The notes under the pieces are model-generated. The model had not been told where the DNA came from. It searched no databases and saw only the letters and a program-made list of their open reading frames with translations. Shown here one piece after another: positions 26,353 through 36,568 of a stretch of DNA of 64,000 nt. How positions within the stretch are numbered: position 1 is the first letter of the stretch; every line of letters begins with the position of its first letter. A program made the position numbers and the translations under genes. Source of the stretch: Lepidostoma basale (lineage: Eukaryota > Arthropoda > Insecta > Trichoptera > Lepidostomatidae); the NCBI GenBank assembly GCA_022606425.2, contig JAHDVF020001469.1:682001-746000 (forward strand). Reading direction: 5' to 3'.

Positions 26353-27056
26353 AACAAATTCAAAATAAATAAAAATACATTCAAATAATGTTAATGTCTA
26401 TGATATTGACTTTATTTAATAGATAATTTTATGCCATTGTTGTTTACATATGATTTCGGGCATATGAGCGCCACGGCTAGCTCGAATGAAGCGCAATTGT
26501 GAAGTCATATTTTCGACAACTTTATCGAATCAAATCAAATCAGTTTGTTAACTCAAAAGACATTATAAACCGCAAAATGTTAAAGGCATCAATTAAGTAC
26601 AGGTAAAATATTTTAAAAATACAAAATAATACCAGGAACGCATTAGAGATGGTTCCACATTAGAAAGGCAAGATACTTTCTCAAGTCAAGAGTATTTGTC
26701 CCCTGAACGTACCTTCACTAATATGAAAGACGTCGAACTCCGAGGAGACCGCTTTCAGCAGACTAATTGCTCTTCCCACCGGTGTCATCACAGGCAGATT
26801 GGTTCTGGTGGCCGGTAGGTAACACAATCTGTGCTGTTGCTGTCGGAGAAATCTATCAGGGACAAAAAGACCAACACCCTCTAGCACGGCCGAGTTCTCG
26901 AAATATCCCCTGATTAATTTAAAGAAATGAGTAACGAGAGCAACTGGGTGAAATGGCAAAACGTACTGACCACAAATCAACTGTCAACTGTCAAATTGAC
27001 AGTCTGTAGAAACAATGTTGCCAGTTTAAAAACCAAACCTTTAAAAAAAACACCCT
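26333..27056 (-). mobile_element. Element L (Tc1/mariner-like), split by LINE-B
   Basis: Ends AGGGTGTTTTTTTA-AGG at 27056 (5') and 26333 (3'). The interior matches the 38490 copy: 'aaactggcaacattgtttct', 'cttcattcgagctagccgtg' and 'catatgatttcggg' (complement). The transposase region is mostly replaced by the LINE-B insertion and deletion. Confidence 0.6.
26522..26940 (-). pseudogene. LINE-B copy inserted in element L
   Basis: ATCAA-repeat (complement of GATTT) tail at 26522, then the minus-strand frame from 26980: HFFKLIRGYFENSAVLEGVG, LFVPDRFLRQQQHRLCYLPA, TRTNLPVMTPVGRAISLLKA and EFDVFHISEGTFRGQILLT. Intact over about 85 codons. Confidence 0.75.
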
Positions 27057-27069
27057 ATATAATATACAT

Positions 27070-27100
27070 CTGAAGATGGAGGTCTCCTCCGAAACACGTC
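27070..27100 (+). ncRNA. Hammerhead ribozyme, C3 family
   Basis: CTGAAGA (27070-27076), T, helix II GGAGG/CCTCC with loop TCT, GAAA (27091-27094), CAC, GTC (27098-27100). Helix I pairs 5' CAT with 3' GTG (one G-U). The core is intact. It lies 14 bp beyond the end of element L. Confidence 0.65.
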
Positions 27101-27205
27101 GTGATTTTAAATATTTTAGTGGATATAAACAACCAAAATTTTCAATTTCCAAAGTGTATTACAATTAAATTCCACCGTGTTAATTATAACCTTAAAGTCC
27201 TTCTT

Positions 27206-27400
27206 CTTCTTCATTGCTAGCCTTCTTCCCTCCACTGCTGGATATAGGCCTCTTCCAATTTCTTCCACTCGTCCCTATCATGCCCCCTTTGTATCCAAGA
27301 TTTTCCAACCCTTTTGATAATATCATCGGTGGCCTTCCGACACTTCGCCTATTTTCCCATGGTCTCCAACTGAGTATCCTTAACTTAAAATCCTTAACTT
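27206..27400 (-). pseudogene. LINE-H-like 3' end
   Basis: Plus-strand 'cttcttcttc' (AAG tail), 'tccactgctggatataggcc', 'tcttccaatttcttccac' and 'ggtggccttccgacacttcg' are the complement of an RRSRRPPMI..W-type LINE C-terminus. Related to, but distinct from, 44500-44920. Confidence 0.5.
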
Positions 27401-28109
27401 TAAATAATTATATATCAGTTTTTATTTCCAATATTAAATAATATACCGTTAGCGATATTCAAAATATATTATATCATAAATAAAGTAGGCGCCATACCAG
27501 TTAATCTATTAAAAGTATGATGGAGTAAAATATTTTTTTCATTTTACCCTTCCATTCGCTCAAAATATCCCATCAAAACAAAACAGCAGCAATGCAAAAA
27601 AAGGCAATCTTTTATATGGTGGCAAAACTTTTTTTATGGATCGGTATCATTTGGGATTCGTACGTTTTCATCGCGCGATTATAATTCCGGTTTTCAAATC
27701 ATTTCTTCTGGGGAACATTTTTATAACGGACAAAAATAAATCACATTGTTTTCCTCGCCTATCTGACACCCCACCCCCATTTATTAAATTGTAGAATGGT
27801 GTAACCACGTGCCACCAGCCACTGCCATCTAGCGACAGGGACACACATCGGCATTTTGGGGCGCACCCGAAAAATTAATGTAATGATTTAAATTTGATTT
27901 TGGTAGGGGCAAGGAAGGTGCCTACATGCGGGGTCTTAGTATAACTACTACACCCGTCGCCCCTGGAAACGACCAAAGCCTACCAAAACTTCCACCACAA
28001 TGCCAAGAGAAAGAGGATAAATCTGCCCATTTTAGAGCCACCCCTGCGATATATAAAGCTTTCTTTCCAATTCGTACAAAAAAGAAGAAAAATATTTTTT
28101 TAATGTGAA
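27401..28109. other. No gene recognised
   Basis: AT-rich. The 27926-28108 frame overlaps the LINE-E fragment flank and lacks domains. Confidence 0.4.
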
Positions 28110-28258
28110 TAATATAACGCTTCTCAGAACCAAATCTGTTCTCGGGATACGAATCATTCTTCTGTGTAACCACATTTCGAATGCCTCTAACCGGTTCATA
28201 GTATGCACCTTTAGGGTCCAGGTTTCCAAAAAATATAATACAACAGAACAGACCATAC
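28110..28258 (-). pseudogene. LINE-E fragment
   Basis: The minus-strand frame MVCSVVLYFLETWTLKVHTM, NRLEAFEMWLHRRMIRIPRT corresponds to the LINE-E segment at 15960-16050. Confidence 0.65.
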
Positions 28259-28375
28259 ATAACTCTTCAACATTATCTGTCTAAGTTTCATATTTAGTTC
28301 ATCATTGCAGAATATTTTCATCATTAAGTAAAATGTACCACGGACCATTTCATTTGCATTTCTCCTCCACATCTG

Positions 28376-28755
28376 TCACGTATCACAAGGCGTGTGTCAG
28401 ACCCATATTGATATATGGTATAGAATCGAGGGCTGACATGAACCGCCGAAATGAAGACACTCCGCGCTATTCTGGGCAAAACACTGAGGGACAGAATCAG
28501 AAACACAGTAATACGTAAGACCTGCGATAAGATATTGTCAGATGGGGCAGGAAAAGAAGACGCTTCTGGCGCAACCACGTAGAACGAATTAGCGGCGATA
28601 GACTCCCCCAAGCAGCCGCAAACAACGTGCCAATGGGAACTCGCCAACCCGGAAGACCTGCGAAGAGATGGCGATACAGTTAAAGTTATGTGTCCCAGGA
28701 GACCTCGACGCCATAAAAACACATCCACAGATCTATTAAAAGAGGAAAAAGAAGA
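28376..28755 (+). pseudogene. LINE-I copy
   Basis: Pieces read TYHKACVRPILIYGIESRAD, KTLRAILGKTLRDRIRNTVI, then after frameshifts RWGRKRRRFWRNHVERISGD and GRPAKRWRYS. It ends in AAG repeats. Same family as 37802. Confidence 0.65.
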
Positions 28756-29330
28756 AGATCTAGGTCTACCGACTTGGGTCTACGATCTGGGTCTTCGTGA
28801 TCAATATTTTTCACAACTGTATATATATTTTTTTATTTGAATTGTATTACATATAAACAGTCGCTTTTACAAAACGCCTCTGATAGCTTCCATCCGCTAC
28901 CCCATTCCGTCAACCATCGTCCACCCTAAAATAACACACGTGTCCCAGATATCCAGAATCTTCCTCGAATTGAAATTGCACCGCTCGGAAAAAAAATCCA
29001 CCACCCGGGCACATGCGTCACGGCGAAATTAAAATAAACAATTAAGGGATGTATTTAAAATATTAATTTTACTCTACCCCAGATATGGACCCATTTGAAG
29101 TCCTTGCGGTACACCCGGACGGGCTTTATTTTATTTTAATATAATATCGAGTGCTTAACCATGCCGGTCGCGTACTTTCTGAAAAATGGTATGCAGCAGC
29201 GGTCTCGCCGTCGGCGTTGATTTTGCGCGGGAAACTGGGAGATTCTTAATTTAAAATCCCGGATTTTATTTATAGAGCGTTCTAAAATAATAGCGTTTTA
29301 CTAACGTTTTGCGATAGACTATATAGTACA
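28756..29330. other. No gene recognised
   Basis: No frame or repeat supported. The segment shared with 5173 begins at the right edge. Confidence 0.4.
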
Positions 29331-29430
29331 CTAGCATATCAAATATTTTTATATTTTTGTACTTGAAATGTTATGCAAAACTTAATATAATTTTCTTATT
29401 TTCAAAACTTCATATAAATTTCTTGTTCAA
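29331..29430 (+). repeat. Segment shared with 5173-5264
   Basis: 'Atttttatatttttgtactt', 'gaaatgttatgcaaaactta' and 'ttcttattttcaaaacttca' directly precede LINE-A2, as at 5173. Confidence 0.7.
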
Positions 29431-29880
29431 TGGAGCTGGCAAAAGAAGGATGAAAGTAGAATAAATGCACTAGAAATGAGATCTCTTAGACGAATGTGTG
29501 TATACTCTGTGTATGATAGAGTGTCGAATGAAAATATAAGAAGTGAATGCGGTGCGACTGATGGTGTTATGAACAAAATAATGAAAGGATCGTTAAGATG
29601 GTCTGGACACATGGAAAGAATGGTAAAAAAAGTCAATGTTAACGATGTAAATGGAACTAGAAATAGAGGAAGACCGAGGTTTACTTGACACGATCAAATA
29701 AATCAAATATTGAATGTCGCCCACGCGAGGAGTCAGAGAAATCGACGCGCTTGCATGAAACGATGTATAAATGTTTAGGAAGCGAGAGAAATATGTCAGG
29801 AAAGAAAAGTGTGGCAGTCCATTCTTTCTGCCTACCCCTTCGGGGAGACGGCGTGATGGTTAGTTTGTTAGTTAATAAAA
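29431..29880 (+). pseudogene. LINE-A2 copy
   Basis: Begins WSWQKKDESRINALEMRSLR, reads RRMCVYSVYDRVSNENIRSE, SLRWSGHMERMVKKVNVNDV and NGTRNRGRPR, then frameshifts. It ends with CCCC-TTC-GGGG, GGCGTGATGG and a TTAG tail. Confidence 0.75.
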
Positions 29881-29944
29881 AAAAATTAATGTGTGTTTTC
29901 GTGATAAAAATAAAAATATGTATTGTTTCTTGTAGAGCAAATTA

Positions 29945-30280
29945 CATTATACCCTAGCAAGGCGAAATATGTCACTCCCATAAAATATAACATTAAAAAT
30001 GTATTCTAATTCTATCCATTCACATAAAATATTATTTAGATAAAAACCGGAGTTTTTTTTTATTGTTTCTTGAACAATGGTGTAAAATTCCATGTTAAAT
30101 AATAAATACTAAAGAAGTTTCCAGAAGTTTTTTTATATTTTATGGGAATGACATATTTCGCCCTTCTAACGCATTATCAAATGACATTTGATGACACGGA
30201 AAGGCGCAACATGTCATTCCCATAAAGTATAATAAAACTTCTAGAAAACTGACGTTTTCATTCGTATTAATTATAAAAAC
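29945..30280. repeat. C5 element, inverted pair
   Basis: A plus-strand half motif 'aaggcgaaatatgtcactcc' at 29961. Then a minus-strand motif with TTGATAA (30180-30174), GAAA (30159-30156) and GTC (30152-30150). Immediately next to it is a plus-strand motif TTGATGA (30188-30194), GCAAC and GTC (30213-30215). The two 5' ends meet at a small palindrome 'caaatgacatttg'. Confidence 0.55.
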
Positions 30281-30431
30281 CGGACATTTTATTTCCGATA
30301 TTTTCTAATAAAAAATATGTTTTTAATTTATATTTTCTTGAGCAATTATGTTAAACATCTTAATAAGTAATTAAGATAAATGAAAAGGTGTTTTGTTGAT
30401 AATGCATGGCGAAACATATATCTTTTTATTT

Positions 30432-30510
30432 TAATAGATATGTTGATCTGTGATACAGAAATCATATCTCCTGGGATGATGAGGTCCAACTGTCCTTCCA
30501 TTTCAAAAAC
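30432..30510 (-). repeat. LINE-I 3' fragment
   Basis: 'Gatctgtgatacagaaatca' and 'cctgggatgatgaggtccaa' match 62935-62990. A C5 half motif (TTGATAATGC..GGCGAAAC at 30396-30416) lies just upstream. Confidence 0.5.
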
Positions 30511-31020
30511 AATAAATAGTATTTTAATTCATGAAAAAAATCGTAATTATAATTACCAATAAGAATCGCCTTATATTAAACAGCGCAATCTATTTTCCTT
30601 GATCATTCCGTGCGATAGTTGCACAGTTTTCAATTTACGTTCTCGTTTTCCAGCCAGTTTATCGTGGCACCCCCTCCACCCCATCTCCACCCCATCCCCG
30701 GCCGAAGCCGTGTGCGGTGAGAATTTATTTTATTTATCCGCGTGTACCCGCCATGTTTCTCTTGTGCTTGCCCGCAACACTGGCGGAATTATTATTATGA
30801 GAGAAAAATCACGGTATTTTGTACGAGTGTCACACACAGCTACCCCTTTTGCACCCTCCTACCCGCTAAACTCCTACTTGCCGATCCTCCCCCCTCCCTT
30901 GTGAAGTTAAAGATGTCCCGATCCTGTTACAATACGGTGAAATTTCAAGTTTGTGTATTTGTTTTGATTATTGCGCCATTCGCAAGTAATTCGATGTAAT
31001 CATTTCATTGATTTTATCAA
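30511..31020. other. No gene recognised
   Basis: The 30599-30904 and 30742-30999 frames overlap in a C-rich patch, have no domain, and are treated as chance. Confidence 0.4.
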
Positions 31021-31027
31021 AGAATTT

Positions 31028-31420
31028 CAATAGAGACGAAGATGTAAACTGTTTTTTTTGGAAACAGAATATGGTGGTCAAGGCGTTTACAAGACTTATG
31101 ACCTATCATTGGTTGGGTTAAGCGATCGCTTCCGCATTCCGCCCTTCTTACGACCACCACATTTGATAAATTTTTGAAAGATGTATACTGTGTTGAAAAA
31201 ACACTTCACATTTTTTAGGTCAATCTACACTAGCGCCATCTATTAAGATTATATGAATGCATTCAGCAGAAAATCATTATTAATGCAATGTGAAAGGCTT
31301 CTGTTTCCAAAAATATATATACATCTTCGTCTCTATTAAGATACAATTAATCCTTAAAAATGATTAACCCGCAATGGGTAAAATCCAGTATATGTCTACA
31401 AGTATTTGTGTACATTCAAA
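31028..31420. mobile_element. MITE K, copy 1
   Basis: Terminal inverted repeats 'atagagacgaagatgta' and 'tacatcttcgtctctat' lie about 310 bp apart, each followed by 'ggaaacagaa'-type sequence. Beyond the right end, 'gatacaattaatcctt' and 'aacccgcaatgggtaaaa' are shared with the 37152 copy. No frame. Confidence 0.65.
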
Positions 31421-31617
31421 AATAATAATAATAATTTTATACAACTTTTGGTGGTTGTGGATTTTATTTTGCAAAACTTTATTATAAATTGTATTGTAAA
31501 CGCGATTGTTGTATCGGTTTTATCAAACTCGATGTTTGAGAATGCCCTCACAAAGCGAAACAATTTTGAATAAAAAAAAATTCAAATCAAATAAATGGCG
31601 ACTATAGAATCAAATCA

Positions 31618-31887
31618 ATAGTCCATAGTTTTGGCCGAAACACTATGATACTTTAACATGATAAACTGTTAAATAAAATAAAATCGTTTTATATATCACA
31701 ATTGTATTTTTATTTTACGCGACAGCTGTTTCAAATTGACATAGGAACAAAAATCACGAAATCTTGACATTTGATATATTATTGTACAATAACATTTGAT
31801 AATGTCAACATAGGTTGACGAAACATCTGTGGCGTAAAATAAAAATACAATTGTGATACATAAAACAAAGTTATTTAATTTAACAGT
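31618..31887. mobile_element. C2 hammerhead element, inverted pair
   Basis: Left unit on the minus strand ('tagtccatagttttggccga' to 'acgcgacagctgtttc'), right unit on the plus strand ('aacatctgtggcgtaaaata' to 'gttatttaatttaacag'). A ~60-bp insert-like centre separates them. Confidence 0.6.
31796..31831 (+). ncRNA. Hammerhead motif, C2, TTGATAA core, cleavage site lost
   Basis: TTGATAA (31796-31802), T, helix II GTCAAC/GTTGAC with loop ATAG, GAAA (31820-31823), CATCT, then GTG (31829-31831) where GTC is expected. Helix II has all six pairs. The H17 change to G should prevent cleavage. Confidence 0.5.
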
Positions 31888-31897
31888 TTATCAAATC

Positions 31898-32860
31898 ACC
31901 AAAGGTGTCAAAAAGAGTTGTGTGATGTCTCCGTGGTTGTTCAATCTATACTTGGACAAGTGTATGAAAGAACTTGAAGGCATAGACGCTGGTGCTAAGA
32001 TGAATTGTTTGTCAGTCAGCTGTTTGTTATATGCAGACGATGCTGTGTTAATCGCTGACAGTAAAGACAATTTGCAAGCCTTAGTGGCAAGGATGTATGA
32101 GGCATGCAAAAAGAGTGACTTGGTGATGAATGTGTCTAAATCTAAAGTGATGGTTTTCGAGAAAGAAGAATGTATGACGATTTGTGATATAAGTGCGATG
32201 GGCGAGAAATTGGAGCAAGTTACTGAATTTACGTATCTGGGAAGCATGTTTACAAGAGACGGAAAAATGGAGAAAGACATCGAAAGGAGGGTTGGTGCTG
32301 GGAATAAAATAAATGGCGCACTCAAAGTCATTACTGCAAATAGAAATATATCCACAGAATCAAAGATGGCAGTACACAATGGAGTTCTAGTGCCAACCCT
32401 CATGTATGGAAGTGAAGCTTGGAGCTGGCAAAAGAAGGATGAAAGCAGGATAAACGCCGTAGAAATGAGATCACTAAGAAGAATGTGCGGGAAAACGTTG
32501 CATGATAGAATACCGAACGATGAAATAAGAAAGAAATGTAAGACAGATGACTGCATCATGAATAAAATTAAAAAAGGATCCCTGAGATGGTTCGGACATA
32601 TGGAACGAATGGATGAGAGTAGAATGGTTAAAAAGTTGTACACAAGCAGTGTGAGTGGGAAAAGAAGCCGAGGACGACCGAGGAAAACATGGCATGACCA
32701 AATTAACCAATTACTAAAAGGCGGCCACATTCGAAGTCGGAATAATCGACGTGCGTGCATGGTGCGATATATGAATGTGGAGGAAGCCCGAGAGGTGTGC
32801 CAGAACAGGCCAGTGTGGCTATCCATCCTCTCTGCCTACCCCTCCGGGGAAATGGCGTGA
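31898..32860 (+). CDS. LINE-A1 RT C-terminal half (partial, open)
   Basis: 321 codons without a start codon of their own. The frame begins TKGVKKSCVMSPWLFNLYLD (RT motif before the active site), then CLLYADDAVLIADSKDNLQA (catalytic YADD), EQVTEFTYLGSMFTRDGKME, NGVLVPTLMYGSEAWSWQKK, SLRRMCGKTLHDRIPNDEIR, RWFGHMERMDESRMVKKLYT and RGRPRKTWHDQINQLLKGGH, ending SILSAYPSGEMA. Palm motif A and the endonuclease are missing through 5' truncation. This is the best-preserved A1 frame in the window. An upstream ATG at 31853 lies in the C2 element and is not the natural start. Clade within the non-LTR elements is uncertain. Confidence 0.75.
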   Translation, partial: TKGVKKSCVMSPWLFNLYLDKCMKELEGIDAGAKMNCLSVSCLLYADDAVLIADSKDNLQALVARMYEACKKSDLVMNVSKSKVMVFEKEECMTICDISAMGEKLEQVTEFTYLGSMFTRDGKMEKDIERRVGAGNKINGALKVITANRNISTESKMAVHNGVLVPTLMYGSEAWSWQKKDESRINAVEMRSLRRMCGKTLHDRIPNDEIRKKCKTDDCIMNKIKKGSLRWFGHMERMDESRMVKKLYTSSVSGKRSRGRPRKTWHDQINQLLKGGHIRSRNNRRACMVRYMNVEEAREVCQNRPVWLSILSAYPSGEMA

Positions 32861-32879
32861 TGGTTAGTTAGTTAGTTTG
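31899..32879 (+). mobile_element. LINE-A1 insertion with 11-bp target duplication
   Basis: 981 bp flanked by TTATCAAATCA at 31888-31898 and 32880-32890. It ends CCCC-TCC-GGGG, GGCGTGATGG and (TTAG)3. It inserted at the 3' tail of a LINE-B copy. Confidence 0.75.
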
Positions 32880-33090
32880 TTATCAAATCAAATCAGTTTA
32901 TTTTCTCAAAACAGAACAAACAAACAAAATTATAGATTGATCTTCCCTCCGGTGTCACCGGGGACAAGTTGGTTCTGGCGGTCAGTAGGTAAAGCAATCT
33001 ATGCTGTCGCTGTCGGAGATATCTATCAGGAAAAAAATGACCAACATCCTCCCACGGGAGTTCTCGAAATATCCTCTGATTAATCTAAAG

Positions 33091-34726
33091 ATTTTAAGGA
33101 GATGTATGGTGGTGATACAAGCGTGATCGAAAGAATAACAGCTAGTGCGAGTGCGGGACCTATGAATGATAATATTGAAAAAATAAGTACGAATGAGATG
33201 AAAAGATCCGTGAGTGCAATGAAAAGTGGAAAAGCTATTAAAAGCGGTGGCGAAGTGGTTTCTACATGGTTATGTAAGTTATTTAACCAGTGCTTGGAGG
33301 AGGGATATACGCCGCTAGACTGGAGGAGAGCAGTAATTATGCCCCTGTACAAAGGAAAAGGATCGCGTATGGAATGTGGAAACCACAGAGCTATTAGTCT
33401 TTTGAGTGTCGTTGGTAAAGTCTATGGCAGAATTTTAATAGAAAGAGTTAGAAAATTGACGAGTGACAAAGTTTGGGATGTGCAAGGTGCCTTTATGAAT
33501 GGCAGAGGATGTATGGATCAAATTTTTGGACTTCGTACATTGACAGAGAAATTTCTGGCCAAAAATCGCAAACTTTTCTGTGCGTTTATCGACTTACAAA
33601 AAGCATATGATTACGTTAATAGAAAAAAAGTTGTGGAAAATATTGCCTGAATATGGAATAAGTAAAAACTGATCACGGCAATTAAGTCGCTATACACGGA
33701 AAGCACTACCAGTGACAGAGTAAATGGAGATCTCACAGCCTGGTTTGATATCAATAAAGGTGTCAAACAAGGTTGCGTAATGGTTATTTAATCTGTATAT
33801 GGACAATTGTATGAAAGAGCTGAAAGGGTTGGATGTAGGTGCCAAAATGAGCGGATTGTCAGTAAGCTGTCTCTTGTATGCGGATGACGCTGTCCTACTT
33901 GCTGAGAACGAGCATGCACTACAAGTCCTGGTGAATTGTATGTATGAGATATGCATGCGAAATGATCTGATGATGAATGTTAATAAGTCCAAGGTAATGA
34001 TTTTTGAAAAGGAAGAAACCATGACAGTGTGCAACATTAGCGTGAATGGTGAAAATTTGGAGCAAGTAGTTGAGTTTGTGTATTTAGGTAGTATGTTTAC
34101 AAGAGATGGGAGAGTGGAGAGGGATATTGAAAGAAGGGTTGGGGCAGGCAACAAAGTGAATGGTGCACTTAAAGTTGTCATCGCAAACAAAACCTATCCA
34201 AAAAAGCTAGAATGGCAGTGCACAATGGTGTTCTTCTACCGACCCTTATGTATGGAAGCGAAGCATGGAACTGGCAAAGGAAGGATGAAAGTAGAATAAA
34301 TGCAGTAGAAATGAGATCTCTTAGACGAATGTGTGGATATTCTGTGTATGATAGAGTGTCGAATGAAAATATAAGAAGTGAATGCGGTGCGAATGATGGT
34401 GTCATGAACAAAATAATGAAAGGATCATTAAGATGGTTTGGACATATGGAAAGAATGAATGAAGAAAGAATGGTAAAAAAATTATATGTTAATGATGTAA
34501 ATGGTACCAGAAATAGAGGAAGACCAAGGAAAACGTGGCACGATCAAATAAATCAAATATTGAATGTCGGCCATGTGAGGAGTCAGAGAAATCGACGCGC
34601 GTGCATGACACGATGTATGAATGTTGAGGAAGCGAGAGAAATATGTCAGGAAAGAAAGGTGTGGCAGTCCATTCTTTCTGCCTACCCCTTCGGGGAGACG
34701 GCGTGATGGTTAGTTAGTTAGTTAGT
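33091..34726 (+). pseudogene. LINE-A2 insertion, longest copy, RT frame broken
   Basis: 1636 bp flanked by TTAATCTAAAG (33080-33090, 34727-34737). Frames: 33102-33650 gives MKRSVSAMKSGKAIKSGGEV, AVIMPLYKGKGSRMECGNHR, GAFMNGRGCMDQI and FCAFIDLQKAYDYVNR (palm motif A). A shift at the A-run near 33630 and a deletion near 33780 (MSPW lost) lead to 33799-34200, CLLYADDAVLLAENEHALQV (motif C). 34212-34706 gives SEAWNWQRKDESRINAVEMR to SILSAYPFGETA. The CCCC-TTC-GGGG hairpin and (TTAG)4 follow. At least three frame breaks. 5' truncated, no endonuclease. Confidence 0.8.
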
Positions 34727-34765
34727 TTAATCTAAAGAAATGGGTTATGAGATGCTCATCACGCC

Positions 34766-34871
34766 GTTTTCCCGGAGATACCAAGAAATCTCATTTCTAC
34801 TGCATTTATTCTACTTTCATCCTCTTTTACCAGTTTCTTAAATAAGGACGCTTCGCCTCCATACATAAGGA
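34766..34871 (-). repeat. LINE-A fragment, rearranged
   Basis: 'Cacgccgttttcccggagat' (3' end piece) is joined directly to 'aatctcatttctactgcatt' (RINAVEMRS complement). This is an internal deletion of most of the C-terminal region. Confidence 0.6.
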
Positions 34872-34872
34872 C

Positions 34873-34972
34873 AAATGTCATTTTTTATGAATTAAAACAC
34901 AGTTTTTTCCGCTTTTTAACAGAATGGTTTAACAGAAATATAAACTGGAAAGTGGAAAAAACAATGATTTAA
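34873..34972. repeat. C1 element 3' fragments, inverted
   Basis: 'Ttttttatgaattaaaacac' with 'agttttttcc' (minus) and 'aaagtggaaaaaacaatgat' (plus) are the C1 downstream sequence in both orientations. Confidence 0.5.
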
Positions 34973-35412
34973 CTAACTAACTAACCGATACGCCGTCTCC
35001 CCGAAGGGGTAGGCAAAAAGAATGGACTTCGCACACTTTTCTTTCCTGACATTTCTCTCGCTTCCTCAACACTCATACATCGTGTCATGCACGCGCGTCG
35101 ATTTCTCTGACTCCTCACGTGGCCGACATTCAATATTTGATTAATTTGATCGTGCCACGTTTTCCTCGGTCTTCCTCTATTTCTGGTTCCATTTACATCA
35201 TTAACATATATTTTTTTTACAATTCTTTCTTCATTCATTATTTATATGTGTCCAACCCATCTTAATGATCCTTTCATTATTTTGTTCATGACACCATCAT
35301 TCGCACCGCATTCACTTTCTATTTCTAGTTTACATCGTTAACATGTACTTTTTTTACCATTTTTTCTTCATTCATTATTTCCATGTGTCCAAACCATCCT
35401 AATTATCCTTAT
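34973..35412 (-). pseudogene. LINE-A2, two adjacent truncated copies
   Basis: The first (34973-35312) has tail, CCCC-TTC-GGGG hairpin, and frame MNEERIVKKIYVNDVNGTRN, then RGRPRKTWHDQINQILNVGH. The second (35313-35412) restarts at 'tctatttctagtttacatcg' and repeats the VNDVNG to WFGHME segment, so the region is a partial tandem duplication. Confidence 0.7.
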
Positions 35413-35809
35413 GATACATTTCTATCGCTTTTGAATTTATTAAATGAAGTAGTAAGTTAAGTTTACATAAAAAAAATATTGAATTTGTTTTACCGCTGTA
35501 GAATTGGTTCGTGGAGGATAGTGGGGTAGGGGGGTGCAGGCAGGTAATACGTACCTTCATATTTTGTACATTTTTTGAATAATTTACCCACGACACAAGT
35601 AACACGTCCAAAACAGAACTCTCCGATTTAAAACGCCAGTTTATATCGCCGTACTGTTCCTGTAAGTCAAGTACCGCATTTTCCTTTCCCTGGCTTGGAG
35701 ACTTTTCATTATACATATTTTCCTTTTTCCAGTTTTACGTGTATCTTTAACGCGTGTCAAGATATCCAAATGATTAATAAGTATTATTTTGAATTTAATA
35801 AACGTTAAA
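35413..35809. other. No gene recognised
   Basis: Contains 'ggtagggggggtgcaggcagg'-type G-rich sequence near 35520. The minus-strand frames here lack domains. Confidence 0.4.
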
Positions 35810-36244
35810 CTTACCATCACGCCATTTCCCCGGATGGGTAGACAGAGAGGATGGATCGCCACAATGCTCTGTCCTGGCATACCTCTCGGGCTTCCTCTAC
35901 ATTCGTACATCGTACCATGCACGCGTGTCGATTATTCCAACATCGAATTTGGCCGCCTTTTAGTAATTGATTAATTTGGTCACGCCATGTTTTCCACGGT
36001 CGTTCTCGGCTTCTTTTTCCACTCAGGCTGCTTGTGTACAACGTTTTAACCATTCTACTCTCATCCATTCGTTCCATATGTCCAAACCATCTCAGGGATC
36101 CTTTTTTAATTTTATCCATGATGCAGTCATCTGCCTTACATTTCTTTCTTATTTCATCGTTCGTTATTCTATCTTACAACGTTTTCCCGCATATTTTTCT
36201 TAGTGATCTCATTTCTACGGCGTTTATCCTGCTTTCATCCTTCA
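35810..36244 (-). pseudogene. LINE-A1 copy with 3' end
   Basis: Frame 35817-36119: MDKIKKGSLRWFGHMERMDE, MVKTLYTSSLSGKRSRERPW, then QLLKGGQIRCWNNRHACMVR. The terminal hairpin is CCCC-GGAT-GGG. It is open over 100 codons and continues 5' with frameshifts to the ESRINAVEMRS region. It stands head-to-head with the next copy. Confidence 0.75.
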
Positions 36245-36245
36245 G

Positions 36246-36568
36246 AATGATGATGACAAAATGAAAGGGTCGTTAAGATGGTTTGGACACATGGAAAGAA
36301 TGAATGAAGACAGAATAGTGAAGAAGGTATATGTAAACGACGTGAACGGATCTAGATATAGAGGAAGACCGAGGAAAACGTGGCAAGATCAAATCAATCA
36401 AATATTAAATGTCGGTCAAGTGAGGAGTTGGAGAAATCGACTGCGTGCATGACAAGATGTATGAATGTAGAGGAAGCGAGAGAAGTATGTCAAGACAGAA
36501 CAGTGTGGCGTTCCTTCTTTCTACCTACCCCTCCGAGCACACGGCGTGATGGTTAGTTAGTTAGTTAT
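36246..36568 (+). pseudogene. LINE-A2 copy with 3' end
   Basis: Frame MKGSLRWFGHMERMNEDRIV, KKVYVNDVNGSRYRGRPRKT and WQDQINQILNVGQVRS, then a shift. The 3' hairpin is altered ('acccctccgagcacacggcg'). TTAG tail. Its 5' end touches the A1 copy. Confidence 0.75.

Larger units (their letters stand above)
31888..34757 (-). pseudogene. LINE-B copy split by two LINE-A insertions
   Basis: LINE-B pieces are the tail at 31888-31898, 32880-33090 and 34727-34757. Joined order in the minus sense: HNPFL-like, RGYFEN, YLPTARTNL and the 3' tail. Both LINE-A insertions carry duplications of LINE-B sequence, so LINE-B was present first. Confidence 0.7.

Noticed and set aside
31891..32826. 311-codon minus-strand open frame
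   Set aside because: It is the antisense shadow of the intact LINE-A1 reading frame.
34711..34726. TTAG repeats as telomere-like (TTAGG) sequence
   Set aside because: The unit is TTAG, tracts are short and always follow the LINE-A 3' hairpin; they are retrotransposon tails.
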